From positions 9,783,861-9,847,860 of the forward strand of contig CM060172.1 of NCBI GenBank assembly GCA_030549775.1: a stretch of 64,000 nt of DNA, written 5' to 3'. The stretch is from Tamarix chinensis (taxonomy: Eukaryota; Streptophyta; Magnoliopsida; Caryophyllales; Tamaricaceae). Positions 24,947 through 36,500 of the stretch are shown here, piece after piece. The translations under genes were made by a program, and so were the position numbers. Positions within the stretch are counted from its first letter, which is position 1. Every line of letters starts with the position of its first letter. The notes below the pieces were generated by a model. It was not told where the DNA came from. It made no database searches and was given only the letters and a program-made list of their open reading frames with translations.

Positions 24947-26085
24947 TGGAAATAATGATACCACAAGCTCATACCATGGAACATAATTAGATTCTACTTA
25001 TATAAATATTAACACAAGGAACCCCAATGTACCACATAAACCTAATTATGTTAAAGATAAGAACACCTTACCTTAAAATAATTATTCTAGCACAAAACTC
25101 CTATTGGATGGCCTATCTAGCAAAACTTTGACTCTTTAGAGAATCAAAGTAATAACCATTAAAATAATCTTCCAAAACTTTATTAGAACTAAGAAAATCA
25201 GAAGAAGAAGAAGTAAAACACAAAACACCATGTTTGGCTCAAAGTAGGGTGTTAAAAGAGAGCTAAATTCTCCAACTTTTCTCAATCTTAATTATCCTTT
25301 ACTTAAAGAAAGAAAGATAGAACTAAAACCAATATTAGAAGAAGAGAAAGGAATATAATGCTTGCACAACCAAAGGAGAGAAGATCTCTATTTTTCTCAA
25401 TAGAAAGAAGAAAGGAGAATGAAAAGGTACTGACACTTAGTAAAAATTTCCATAAGAAGAAGGGAGAAGAGAGAAAGAACACAAGTGTGGGATGATAATA
25501 GATTAGAAATGAGAAGTATAGAATCAGGCTAGTCAACATTCTCAAAGAAAAGAGAGATGAGACAAGTAAAGTTGAGTGTAGTCAGAGAGGGCATGGTAGA
25601 TGGTTGGCAAGTCAATAATGAGCGAACAAAGTCAAACTCATAGCCCTATCTACCAAAAGAGAGAGGAAGAGGTGAAGGAGAAGGAAAAGGGGAGACTTAC
25701 CACCAAAAGTGGCTTTTTGGAAAAAAATTGCTAATTAAAATCATAGAGTGATCTAATTAGTATGAAAATAATACTAAAATATTAAAACATTCTTATTAGC
25801 ATAATGAAACTCAAATAAGAAGGTTTTACAATCATTAGAGAGAAATTGAAATCAAAACCAGAAATGGATATGAAATCGTAGATAAACTAGTTGATTGGTT
25901 TGGGCAAATTGGTCGACTGGTTTGGCGAGAACAATTTTTCTAGTGCACTAGTCAATCTGTTATGTAAACCGGTCAACTGGTACACCTAAAATTTATAATT
26001 TTTATTAGAATTTCAATCCCATTCTAAAACCAAAACTCATTTGTGTTATATCAACATAATTTTAAATATAATATGAAGGATTTTG
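24947..26085 (-). mobile_element. Probable distal part of the split LTR begun at 18220
   Basis: No gene was recognised. A motif cluster (GGTCGACTGGTTTGG-like) is at 25880-25985, and purine-biased stretches lie around 25200-25700. The ORF at 25303-25545 is low complexity. Assignment to the 18220 LTR rests on the nested layout and summed length, so it is inference. Confidence 0.4.
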
Positions 26086-26719
26086 TGTAACACCTCTATT
26101 TTTATTACTGAAAAATTTCATTTTACAATGGAAGTATATAAGTAAAATATTAGGGGTTACTATCATGATCGACATAAGTCTAGTTTATTCAACCATCCTT
26201 ACATCAATCATAAAGATAAAATTATTTATAGTAACACAAGGAAATTAGAAACAAATGAAACATTTATAATACAATATGAGTTTGGAGTTTAACTGTGAAT
26301 TATAATATCAAAATATAAGATAAGGCATATCATGGATCAAGAATCCAAAAAGGTATCCAAGTAAATATGTCAATCATATAACGTTACTCTTCACCCAAAC
26401 ACCCTTTATAGATAAGATCACACATCCCCAGATAGTGCATCATAGGTAGCATAGTCATCTAGGGGATCTTTCGAGACCTGCACACAAGAATCGTTGTCTC
26501 CTGCTCGTGGAAATGAGTAGTACCTATAAAAAAGGTGGTCGGTACACTACGTAGTGAGTAAGGGAACAATACTAATGAATCAAGGATACAAATAATACAT
26601 GCATCTATAACAGGTGATACATACACATTCAAATAGAAGAAACATCTCATAAAATAAATAATGATTTAAGCCTCTTTATTAGATATAACCATTTTCAATA
26701 TTTTATATACATTGAGTTC

Positions 26720-27140
26720 AAAAACCCCACTATTCTTACACTGGTAGAACAGTCTAAAGTACCTTTTTGAGGGCAACACACCTAAGCTACTATTATAATC
26801 CGGTGAAACGAATATAAAAACATCACCTTTTAGGGGTAAAATGCTCTCAAGCCACTATTATCTCTAGTAAAACGGATATTAAAACATTACCTTGGTCATG
26901 ATTCACGTACTCTTCCACTTTAAGTCATTAATATCTTACCCATAGGTTATACTATTATATTTTCATTCACTATGAAAAGGAACCCCAATACTCTTAATCT
27001 GGTGAAACAAACTGTAATACCTTCTTGGGAAAAAATGCTCTCGAGTCACTATTATCTCCGGTGGAACAAATATTTAAAAACATCATCTTCTTGGGGCAGA
27101 ACGCTCCCGAGCCACTATTATCTCTAGTTACTTGGAATAT
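26720..27140. repeat. About 60-bp tandem repeat in LTR
   Basis: Five to six diverged units with CCACTATTATCTC and AAAACATCACCTT-like blocks. It is the positional counterpart of the array at 21085-21240. Confidence 0.65.
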
Positions 27141-27966
27141 AAAAATATCACCTTGGCCCTACTCACATATTCTTTCATTTTAAATGATTAGTATCTTATT
27201 CATGATTAATTCACAGGCATTGAACATAATGAAGCTAATAAATACATCACGAAGTCAAGGTCCTTAATCTCCTCAAACCCTACTTACACACTCCTAGCAT
27301 TCATTCTCTCATATTGATTATTCAACCACAAATTATAATATATCATTCTCAAATACCATCATTATTATTATACCTCAAATTCATGGTCTAACTCTTATGT
27401 CATACACATATAGTAAAAATCTTATCCCAAAGTACTACCCACTAAATTATTAAAACCCTAATTTCATAGGTAGTCATAAATTTTCCCATAAGACTTATAT
27501 AAACACAACATTCAATATATATTTCCGTAATTCCAACCATTAGCAATATATCCAGAATTTTAGATTAACTCTAGGATTTTACACATGGATTACTAAGATT
27601 ATCAATTTAGATTTCTAATTAGACCATTGTTTCATTTTGAAGAACCTAAGACAAGAAATAATCCTTGCAAAATATTTCTCAGGATATCATTGTCATATTT
27701 TAATCCACCTAACATATTACAATACTAAAATTTTCTTATTATTCCATAATGACCAAAATGCCCTTAAGAATAACTAATGGCCCTTATTTTATAAAATATT
27801 ATATCTTCCACAACCATTATTTATTCAAATTCACCATTTATCATCAAACCTCATAGATATGCATAGAGCCATTTATCATAGCTTATTTGGCCTATCTTTC
27901 ATGCCATAACATATATTCCTCACAAATATGTTATTATCATAATAGAATCATCTCTATACCTCTTAC

Positions 27967-27990
27967 CCATTCTTTCTTTCTTTCTTTCAA
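27967..27990 (+). repeat. (CTTT)n microsatellite
   Basis: Five to six CTTT units. Confidence 0.8.
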
Positions 27991-29617
27991 ACACATATTC
28001 CATATTATCACGACTTATAATCAATAACATACATTAGATCATATAGAAACAATATTATGAAAATACACATATCCATACAAGCATTTACACACAAAAACCT
28101 TAAAACATCAATTAGTATCCTTACCAACTAGGACACCAAACTTTGAGCATGTAAATCCTAAATCTTTTCCTCTGAGATCATCGGAATATCACTTACAAAA
28201 AATCACATAATGCATGTTTAGGTTCGAAGACTATAACAAAGGGAGAAATTAAGGTAAAAGGGGTAGAAATAGAAATAACTGTAGTCAAATGGAAGCTTGA
28301 GTTATGTGGATGCATGGTGGAATGTATGTTGGAGCTATGGTAAAAAAAATGGTAATGTTTGGATAAGGTTTAGCGATGAAAATAAGGGTGTATGGCTAAA
28401 ATGGGAAACTACATAGGTGTGTTGTAGGCAGTGCACACCCAAGTCTAGAGTTAGACTCATGCATGGCCAGGCGTTGTGAAGTGGCACAACCGTGCCCAAT
28501 CACTAGGTAGAATAGACTTAAGTAGAATAGGTATGTACAGGAGTGCGATAGTTGTGCGCAGGTCGTGTGAGGGTGCATGGGGCAGGCTGTGCTGGGTTGC
28601 ACATGCCTGTGCTAAGAATTTTTTGCATTGCATGGTCGTGCTTGTGGCTGTGCTTTTTATAAAAAGACGACATACGCAAGGAAGAAGAAGGAAAAAGGGG
28701 AGGTGGTCGATAGTGATCGCGGGCAATAATGATGGGGAAGGATGGGGCGACCTTGTGTGGTCAGTCCACCAGCATAGGGCTATGTGTGGCCGTGCACAGT
28801 GGTGATTAAGGTGGCTCAGTTGTGCAAAACAAGGCATGACCGCACAGGAAGAAGAAGAAGAAGAAGAAAGGAATAGGAACTCGTGCAAGGTGTTTTGGAT
28901 AGATTTAGGTAAGAAATAACACAAACGAGGGAGAAGGATAGTGTGGGGTGTGTGTGTGTATAGGCATGTGAATGGTGAAAGAAAAATAGGGGAGGCGTAC
29001 AATAGATGATGCAGGGGGTGGTAGGTGAGCATGAGGGATGGTAGTGAAGTTGATGGTTGAGTGTTAGGGAGATGGTGATGGTGTGCATGAGTGTATGTTG
29101 CATGAAGAAGGAAAATGGTGGCAATGAGATAGGGGTATGTGTCTAGTCAAAATTGGGGCGGTAGGAGATAAGATATGGTGAGGGATGATGGTGGCTGCAG
29201 AGGTGTGATGGGCAATGGTGCAAGTGGGAGAAGACATCACACATTCAAGGAGTAAGGTAAGTTGCAAGTTGTATAAGTAAAAAAATTCGGCTGAAGAAGG
29301 CGAGAGAAGGAGAAAGGGAAAACGAAAAAGGAGAAAGAATGGAAAAAGGAAAAAGGTTTTTGGGTTAGTTTAGATGATTTTGGATTAGCCAAAATAGATA
29401 CGATTAGTGATAAATTTTTAGTGGATTTAAGATTGGGTTACAACATATGGATTATCCGGGTCAAAGATTAGTATCCGGTTAAGATTTCGAGATTAGAAAA
29501 TTTTAGTTAAGGCTAAAATAAGATTTTTTCGAGATTAGAATCAAATTAGGGTATTAATGATACGATATTAGACTAAGAAAAATTTTGGAGTACTATATTT
29601 TAGTATTGGGTATTACA

Positions 29618-30087
29618 ACTATCTTGGATTTTCTTCCCTCAAAACCTTTCATAAAGATTTCTTCGTCCAAACCCATGCCTCTTTTCCTTGGTTTTGTACC
29701 CTTTTGTACAAATCCTACAAAATAAATATCAATAGAGTAGTAGCCAAAACAAGTGGCAAAAACAACTAAAATGTTCACAAATTATATGAAATATGGTCAT
29801 AATTTGTGGGTAAAGGAATATAGAATAATAGAGAAAAATGAGTTTATCATTTAAGTTTATCTTGTATAAGTTTACATTATCCTTTTATAATTTTTCCAAT
29901 CTGAATTACATGGCAAACATTAGTGTACACGAGGATTCTTCTCATTATTGAAAGTTGACAATAACATCTGGTTTTCAGAAAAAAATAAAAAATAAAAATC
30001 CTGACATATATGGTTTCCGTGGGTTAAAGCTTAAACAATAAAGAAATTGGCACCAAAGGGCGATGACTAAGAAACGGGCGCTTAGCC
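29618..30087 (+). promoter_or_regulatory. Upstream region of the malectin-like/LRR gene
   Basis: The only non-LTR sequence between the last LTR (end 29617) and the gene's TATA box. AT-rich, with no ORF of note. The compact promoter therefore directly abuts a solo LTR about 470 bp upstream of the TATA box. Confidence 0.5.
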
Positions 30088-30094
30088 TATAAAA
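30088..30094 (+). promoter_or_regulatory. Likely TATA box
   Basis: TATAAAA in the context GCCTATAAAACTATG, 383 bp before the chosen start codon. Base composition changes to more GC-rich just after it. Confidence 0.5.
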
Positions 30095-30119
30095 CTATGA
30101 AACGAAGGCGACAAGAGGA

Positions 30120-30476
30120 AGAAGGCGTTTACCTAACGTCTTGACGCTCCTGACTGACGCTGACCTGTCGTTTACCGTTGAGGATGAAATCATGCATTTT
30201 GCGGGCTCCGATCTGGTACGTTTCCCGCGTCACCCTTTTTCTCTTTCACAGTTTACTCGAGAAGATTTCCGTTCTCCCAACCAACTTCAACCTTTCTCCC
30301 TCGTTCCGTCTCTCTCTCTCTACTATTCCAATTCCTTTCTTGTCTGACTGATCAATGATTCGTTCATATCCACTCCTCCAACTCCTCCATCATCTCCCTC
30401 TCTCTCTCCCCCTCCCCCTCAAAACCCCTCTCCCTGCCTCTCTCCCCTATGACTTCCCCTCTTCCTCCCCTTCACC
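30120..30476 (+). promoter_or_regulatory. 5' leader with CT-rich tract and upstream ORFs
   Basis: A CT-rich leader is typical of plant 5' UTRs. It holds upstream ATGs at 30184 (55 codons), 30192 (51 codons) and 30355 (88 codons on genomic DNA, overlapping the main start in another frame). An intron inside the leader cannot be excluded; a GTACGT is present near 30216. Confidence 0.45.
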
Positions 30477-30549
30477 ATGTCTCCCTTATTTCTCCTCTCG
30501 CTTTATCTCCTGTTTCTCCTCCCGATTTCATTCTCTCAGTCCCTCAGAG
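30477..30549 (+). CDS. Exon 1: signal peptide
   Basis: 73 nt, ends in phase 1. Encodes the signal peptide and SQSLR. The donor is AGAG|GTCCAA, a weak match after the GT. The phase-1 join to exon 2 gives GIFINCGA, the conserved start of the malectin-like domain. Confidence 0.85.
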
Positions 30550-33500
30550 GTCCAATTTTTAAACGCCCTTTTATTCTCTAGTTTCTCCATTTCCAGTTTC
30601 TCATCTCTTGAAAATGTTTGACGGAGTAATTAACCCTCCTTTACTTTTATTTCTCTTCAGGTATATTCATTAATTGCGGTGCAACACAATCAAGCTACTA
30701 CCAGGACCGAGAATGGCTGCCTGACGATGGATTCATCACGGCCGGGACATCCAAGAGCGTTACGGACCCAGATGTATTTCCAATCCTATCAACCGTCCGT
30801 TCATTTCCCGTAGAGGGAAACCTGAACCATAAGTTCTGCTACGAATTCCCTGTTTACCGCAGGGCTAAATACTTGATTCGAACAACGTATTACTATGGGG
30901 GAATCAATGAGAGTCCAATTCCCCCGGTTTTTGATCAGATGGTTGATGGGACTTTTTGGACCGTGGTGAATACGACCTCTGATTACGAGAATAAGTTATC
31001 TACTTATTATGAAGGGATTTTTGGGGCTGCTGGGAAGTTGATGAGCGTCTGTGTTGGAGCTAATAATTATACGGATTCAGATCCTTTTATATCGGCCATT
31101 GAGGTGATTTTGTTGGATGGATCGGTTTATAATTCTACGGATTTTGAAAAGTTTGGTTTGAGCTTGGTCGCTCGGAATAATTTTGGAGAGAAGAGCTCAA
31201 TTGTTCGGTAAGCGTAGAAATGCATGCTGCCACATACAATTTTCCAATGATTCTTTGATGAAATTTGGTACAGCATTTGTTGACATTGTTTCAACAGTTA
31301 ATTATTTGACATTGCACTTTGATTGCAAAAGCATGAGTTCTTTGGTATAACCCCATTATGGCATATTTGAATAAGAACATGATGGCGATTTGGGGAACTA
31401 GTTGCATATTCACCTTTTTATGTGGCCTTCTCTATCCAGTTTCACGTTGGACGTGGCCAAAGTTTTTGTTTGTTGTTTTTGTTTTAAAGTATCTTTCTCA
31501 TCTGCAGATTTTGATATCATTTTTCTCCATGTTTATCAACCATAGGCATTCTGTCACACATTTAACCAAGTTGGGGACTAAATAACATTGATGCATAAGT
31601 TGCTTAGGAATTGTTGATCAAGAGATGATCGATCTGAAATTTCACTAAGAAAAAGAAAACGTCAATGCCAGCCTGCGATGGCAATTCATAATAGGGATGT
31701 GGAAAAGTGGATGTCAGAACAGTGCTAACCGATGCTTTAGGATTAGTGTTTTTTCGCTATAGTGATTTGTTAATGAGCGTATGACGACTCTCATGTTATA
31801 CGTGCAGTTTCCTCTTTCTGTGTGTGATTCCTCTTTCTGTCATTATCAGCAGTTTGCATGTAGAAAGTTTGTTCCGAGACAAGCGAGTGAACTGTGTGTG
31901 TTTTGAATGCATAGTTGTCTCTCACTTCATCTTTTTGTAACATGTCTTGTTGCAAATTTGAAACAACAGATACCCTGATGATCAATTTGATCGAATCTGG
32001 CAACCATTTGGCTCTTACAATCCCGTTGTTGGAGCCCCAAACATATCTGTTTCTGGTTTTTGGAACCTTCCACCTTTGAGGATTTTCAAGACACGTATGT
32101 CTCTTGCTCAACCAGGAGAGTTGGACCTTCAGTGGCCCCCTGGACCCCTTCCAACTGCAGTATACTACATGGCTTTGTATTTTGCCAATGATCCTGTATC
32201 ACCATCAGGAAACTCAAGGCTTTTCAGTATCAGCATAAATGGGATGAAGTATTACAACAATTTGAATGTAACTCATTCTGGCATTGTTGTATTTTCAAAC
32301 GAGTGGCCTCTTGATGGTCTTACAAATATAACTTTCATTCCTGCTGTTGGATCAAATTTGGCTCCTTTGATCAATGCTGCAGAGGCTCTCATTTTGCTTT
32401 CGCTTGGAGGGAATACTCATACACGTGATGGTTTGTTATGACTAACTTCATGCTTTTTCTTCTCAGCATTGACCTTGGATATATTTTCTGAACAAGGCAA
32501 CAACGGTTGAATGTAATTAACTGGATTTTTCTTAAGAATTGTGGATTAAGATTTCAGTCAACTATTTTTCCCTAGTTCAGAAATTGTGATCCTGCATTAT
32601 TTTTAATGCTGCAATATTGCAAGGCCTTTCTAATGGTTACAACATATATGTCATCCTGCATTATTGCAAAAGGTTTATCAATTCGATGCCATTACATGTT
32701 TTATGTTTGAAATTGTTATTGGGAAATAATGATCTTCACAATTTAAACTTGTGCATTCATGACCTCTGATGTGGGTTAGAAGTGTACAACAGCAAAAATA
32801 TGTAATTGACATAAGCCACACAAGAATTGAATCAAAACAAGAAAAGTAATTGAGTGAATTTGAGCGTTAGGATTTTGGTTGGGATTTTTGGTCTTCATGA
32901 TTTTATTAGGGTTTTGATGTATGGTTTTATGGGGATAATGGATCATGATTGGGGTTATTTAATGGCTGATTAGGGTCAAAATTAGTGATTGAAGAAAAAA
33001 GGTTGCTTAGAAGAGGGTTACAGTTAGGGTTTGAATTTGAAGATGATGAATTTGGCGTTGAATGTGTGTATGAATGGTGAACGATTATGATGGATGAATT
33101 GGGATATGAATGTGTTTAATTTAAATACAAACTAACACTCTCAGATCATAAAAATCAAATTCTAGAGACTCACAAAGAGAATCGATTGAAGAATCAATCT
33201 TAACGTGGTTGTATTGCATGAATGATCAACGTGTACACTATGCTCTTTTAATGATATATTCTTAACCTCCCCCAAATCTAAAGATAAACTAACTAACAAG
33301 ATAGAACTTCCTAACAAGATCTAACTAAATCTTCTAACTAATATCTAACTAATAACTAATACATATGGTTGGCTACCTCTTATTTTTTTCTATCACATGT
33401 GCCAAACATGTGTCTTCATTTAAAAATTTTAATAATGATCATTAAATCTCTCCTTGATCCATAATTAAACAAGTAAGCACCTTATTAGACCCAATATTAT

Positions 33501-36500
33501 TAGTTTGTCCTAATCCTCAACCAAGGCTAGACCATACAATTAAATATTGGTCCTAATACGCAATATCGGTCGATATTTATTGGATTTTGGGTTAGCTGAT
33601 ATGTGAAATTGGCAATACCAAATAGTTTTAGAATTTCACATATTTATCGGTTTTATATCGGTTATTGATCGATATTTGTTGATATTTTATGTATCGATAT
33701 TTACTAATATTGGTTGTGAAAAAAAAAAATAACTCTACGACAATCTAGACATATAAAATATTATTTACAATGCCCTGATACCGTAACACCATGACCGCAA
33801 ACACAATCATGATCATGACTGCAATTATATTGCCTGGGCTCGACTAATGGACTTTAATATGAAATAAGTCAACCCATGGCTTATGGAATTTCTAGGACAT
33901 ACTCCCGCATTAGCCTCTCTTTGATAGCCATGTGCATGCAATGAAATAAATTGTACATCTACTAATACTCAAGGAAAATAATATGCTACTTTTCTGTAAC
34001 AAAGAACAAATGGTGAAGCATTGGTTAAACTTGGGCTTTAGACATGTTTGTATATTGATTACTCTTTCTTTTCTTGCTGTAGTGATAGCTTTGGAAAGAA
34101 TAAGGAGCAAGCTCCAAAACCCTCCATCTGATTGGAAGGGCGATCCATGTTTACCTATTAGTTACTCTTGGAGTGGTGTCACATGTTCTAGGGGACGGCG
34201 CATTCGTGTAGTTTCACTGTAGGTCAATATATGTACTACGAAGATATTTTCTCTTCAAGATACTTTATCTATAGCTAAAGACTGATTCCATTTTTCTTGT
34301 ATTCAGAAATCTGATGGGTAGGGATATTTCAGGATCCTTGTCTCCATATATTGGACATTTGACAGCATTGAACTCTATGTAGGCTCCAGAACTTCCTCAT
34401 ATTTGTGCTCCATATTAAAGGCAAGATGTGTTTTTTTTTTTTTCGTTTTTCTTTTGGCTTATGATATTTCTCTTCCATTGACAGTTTACTGGGAGGCAAT
34501 AGGTTGTCTGGAGGTATTCCTGATTTCAGTAAATTGAAGCATCTGCAAATATTGTAAGTAACCAACTTCTCTATGTGAAGCTAGAATCTAGATGATTTAC
34601 TGAATTTCTAAGTTTAGTAATAAGGTGCCTCAGATGCAAGTGACTGCCAACAGTGATGCTTTTGGTGTTATAAAACCATCATTCACATCTAATCTTGTTT
34701 CTGTCATTCCCAAGGGGCTTGGAGAACAACAAATTTAGTGGAACAATACCTTCATCGCTTGGAAATTTGAGCAGATTGCATGAGCTGTAAGTATCTATCT
34801 CATTCATATTCTGTTGTTTTAACCATCCAATTGAGCACCTAAGTGGTACCACTAAGTAATATTGCTCAGTATTCATTCCCAGTTCTTGTGTGTCCAAAAC
34901 TTTGGCCTTTTTTTTTTTTTTTTTTTTTGTACTTCCTTGAGAATGAAGACAAATTTTCTTGTGTTATTTTTCCTATGTGTCTATTTTATGTCCGTTGGAG
35001 GGTGTACTTTGATTATAGACTGATACAACTTGAGCTTACTGGGACTTGTAGAGGAAAGTGATAGTATTATTGAGGGTAAGTGATAGAAATGAGAGAGTGC
35101 AATTCTCCCACAAGGTTTTCAGGACCTTCAGCCTCCCACAACAAACTTCGTCCCCCTTCTCTCCTACCAGATTTCCCTCTTAGACTGCCAATGCTAACAG
35201 AATTGGTGACTCAGCATGGGACAAATCATAATAAGCTAACAAATCAAAACTGACTCCACATGACCACAGCTAGACCCTAACGGACTCTATGACTCAGCAT
35301 AAATATTAAAAGGAACCCATAAAGAGAATAATAGCAGATATATGAATACTCCACCCGAGCCTAACATTCTTGGCATAACCCATGGCCTGCTCTGCCTCAC
35401 ATAAGTATACTTGATCACAGGCCTATCAGAATTCCCCCCTAAAAGTTTCACCATGTCTTCAGGGTGCGAATCTGGAAATTGAGTGTTAATTACATCAAAT
35501 CCTTCCCAGAAGGCTTCAAAGTTAGGAAGGCCTTCCAGATGGATGAGAACCTCCAGCTTCCCCTTAGCATTGTAACTCAAATCTAGCATCAAGTCCAGTG
35601 TCACCTGCCACTCCAAGTCCTCTTTATGCACAGCTGGAAGTGGCTGTGACAGCTGGCCCTGCCCCAAAGTTGATTTCAGTATTGAAGTATGTAACACGGG
35701 GTGAATTGAGGTGTTATCAGGTAACTGCAGATGGTGAGCAATGGGTCCCACCTTAGCTATCACCTGATAAGGTCCTCAAAACCTCAGGGACAGCTTCTCA
35801 TTCAGGCACCGAGCCAAAGATTTGTGCTGATAGGGCCTCAACTTCTCATAAACCCAATCCCCCACCTCTAAGGTCACCTCCCTATGTTTCCTATTGGTTG
35901 CATTTTTCATTTTTTGTTGTGCCTTAATCAGACATTGCTTAAGCTCCTCCATCATGAGGTCTTGCGTCTGCAATTCCTCCTCCACAGCAGCCAATGTGGC
36001 AGAACCCCAGTCAGACCTTAACAGTGAAGGTGGATCCCTCCTTTACAATGCCCTGAATGGGATTGTGTGGATTACTGAGTAGTAAGAGGTGATAAACCAG
36101 TACTCTGCCCATGCCATCCAATCAGCTCAGCACTTGGGTTTGTCACCAGCAAAGCAGCACAAATACTCCTCGACACTACTGCTAACTGCCTCTGTTTGCC
36201 CATTGGATTGAGGATGATAAGCTGATTTGTAGTTTCGAGTAGTCCCTTGCAACTTGAACAACTCCCTTCAAAAATTGCCGAGGAACACTATCGTAGTCGG
36301 ACATGATGGAGCTAGGAATCCCTTGTAGACGTACCATTTCCTTGAAAAATGTAGCTGCCACTACTCAAGCTGTGAATGGATATTTCAAGGGAATAAAATG
36401 ACTTAAGTTTATCGACCACCGCAAAGATACAATCAAACCCCTGTGAATGTGGCTGTGGCAGCCCTTCAGTGAAATCCATCAAAATATCTTCCCACACCTG

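Larger units (their letters stand above)
26086..29617 (-). mobile_element. Solo giant LTR, minus strand
   Basis: The plus strand starts TGTAACACCTCTATTTTTATT and ends TTGGGTATTACA. The minus strand therefore begins TGTAATACCC, the same opening as the plus-strand LTR at 663. Length is 3,532 bp against 3,457 bp. No matching 5-bp flanks were found (ttttg and actat). Contains a tandem array (26720-27140), a CTTT microsatellite and a (GAA)n stretch near 28850. The overlapping 60-190 codon ORFs at 28396-29267 are low complexity on both strands. Confidence 0.6.

Noticed and set aside
28396..29267. Overlapping ORFs of 67-191 codons
   Set aside because: Open on both strands over the same bases, low complexity, no domain, and inside a solo LTR.
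26081..29622. 5-bp target duplication around the 26086 LTR
   Set aside because: Flanks ttttg and actat do not match; the call rests on termini and length only.
30355..30621. 88-codon ORF as the start of the malectin-like/LRR gene
   Set aside because: Its frame does not join exon 2 in phase, whereas ATG 30477 gives a clean signal peptide and the conserved GIFINCGA junction.
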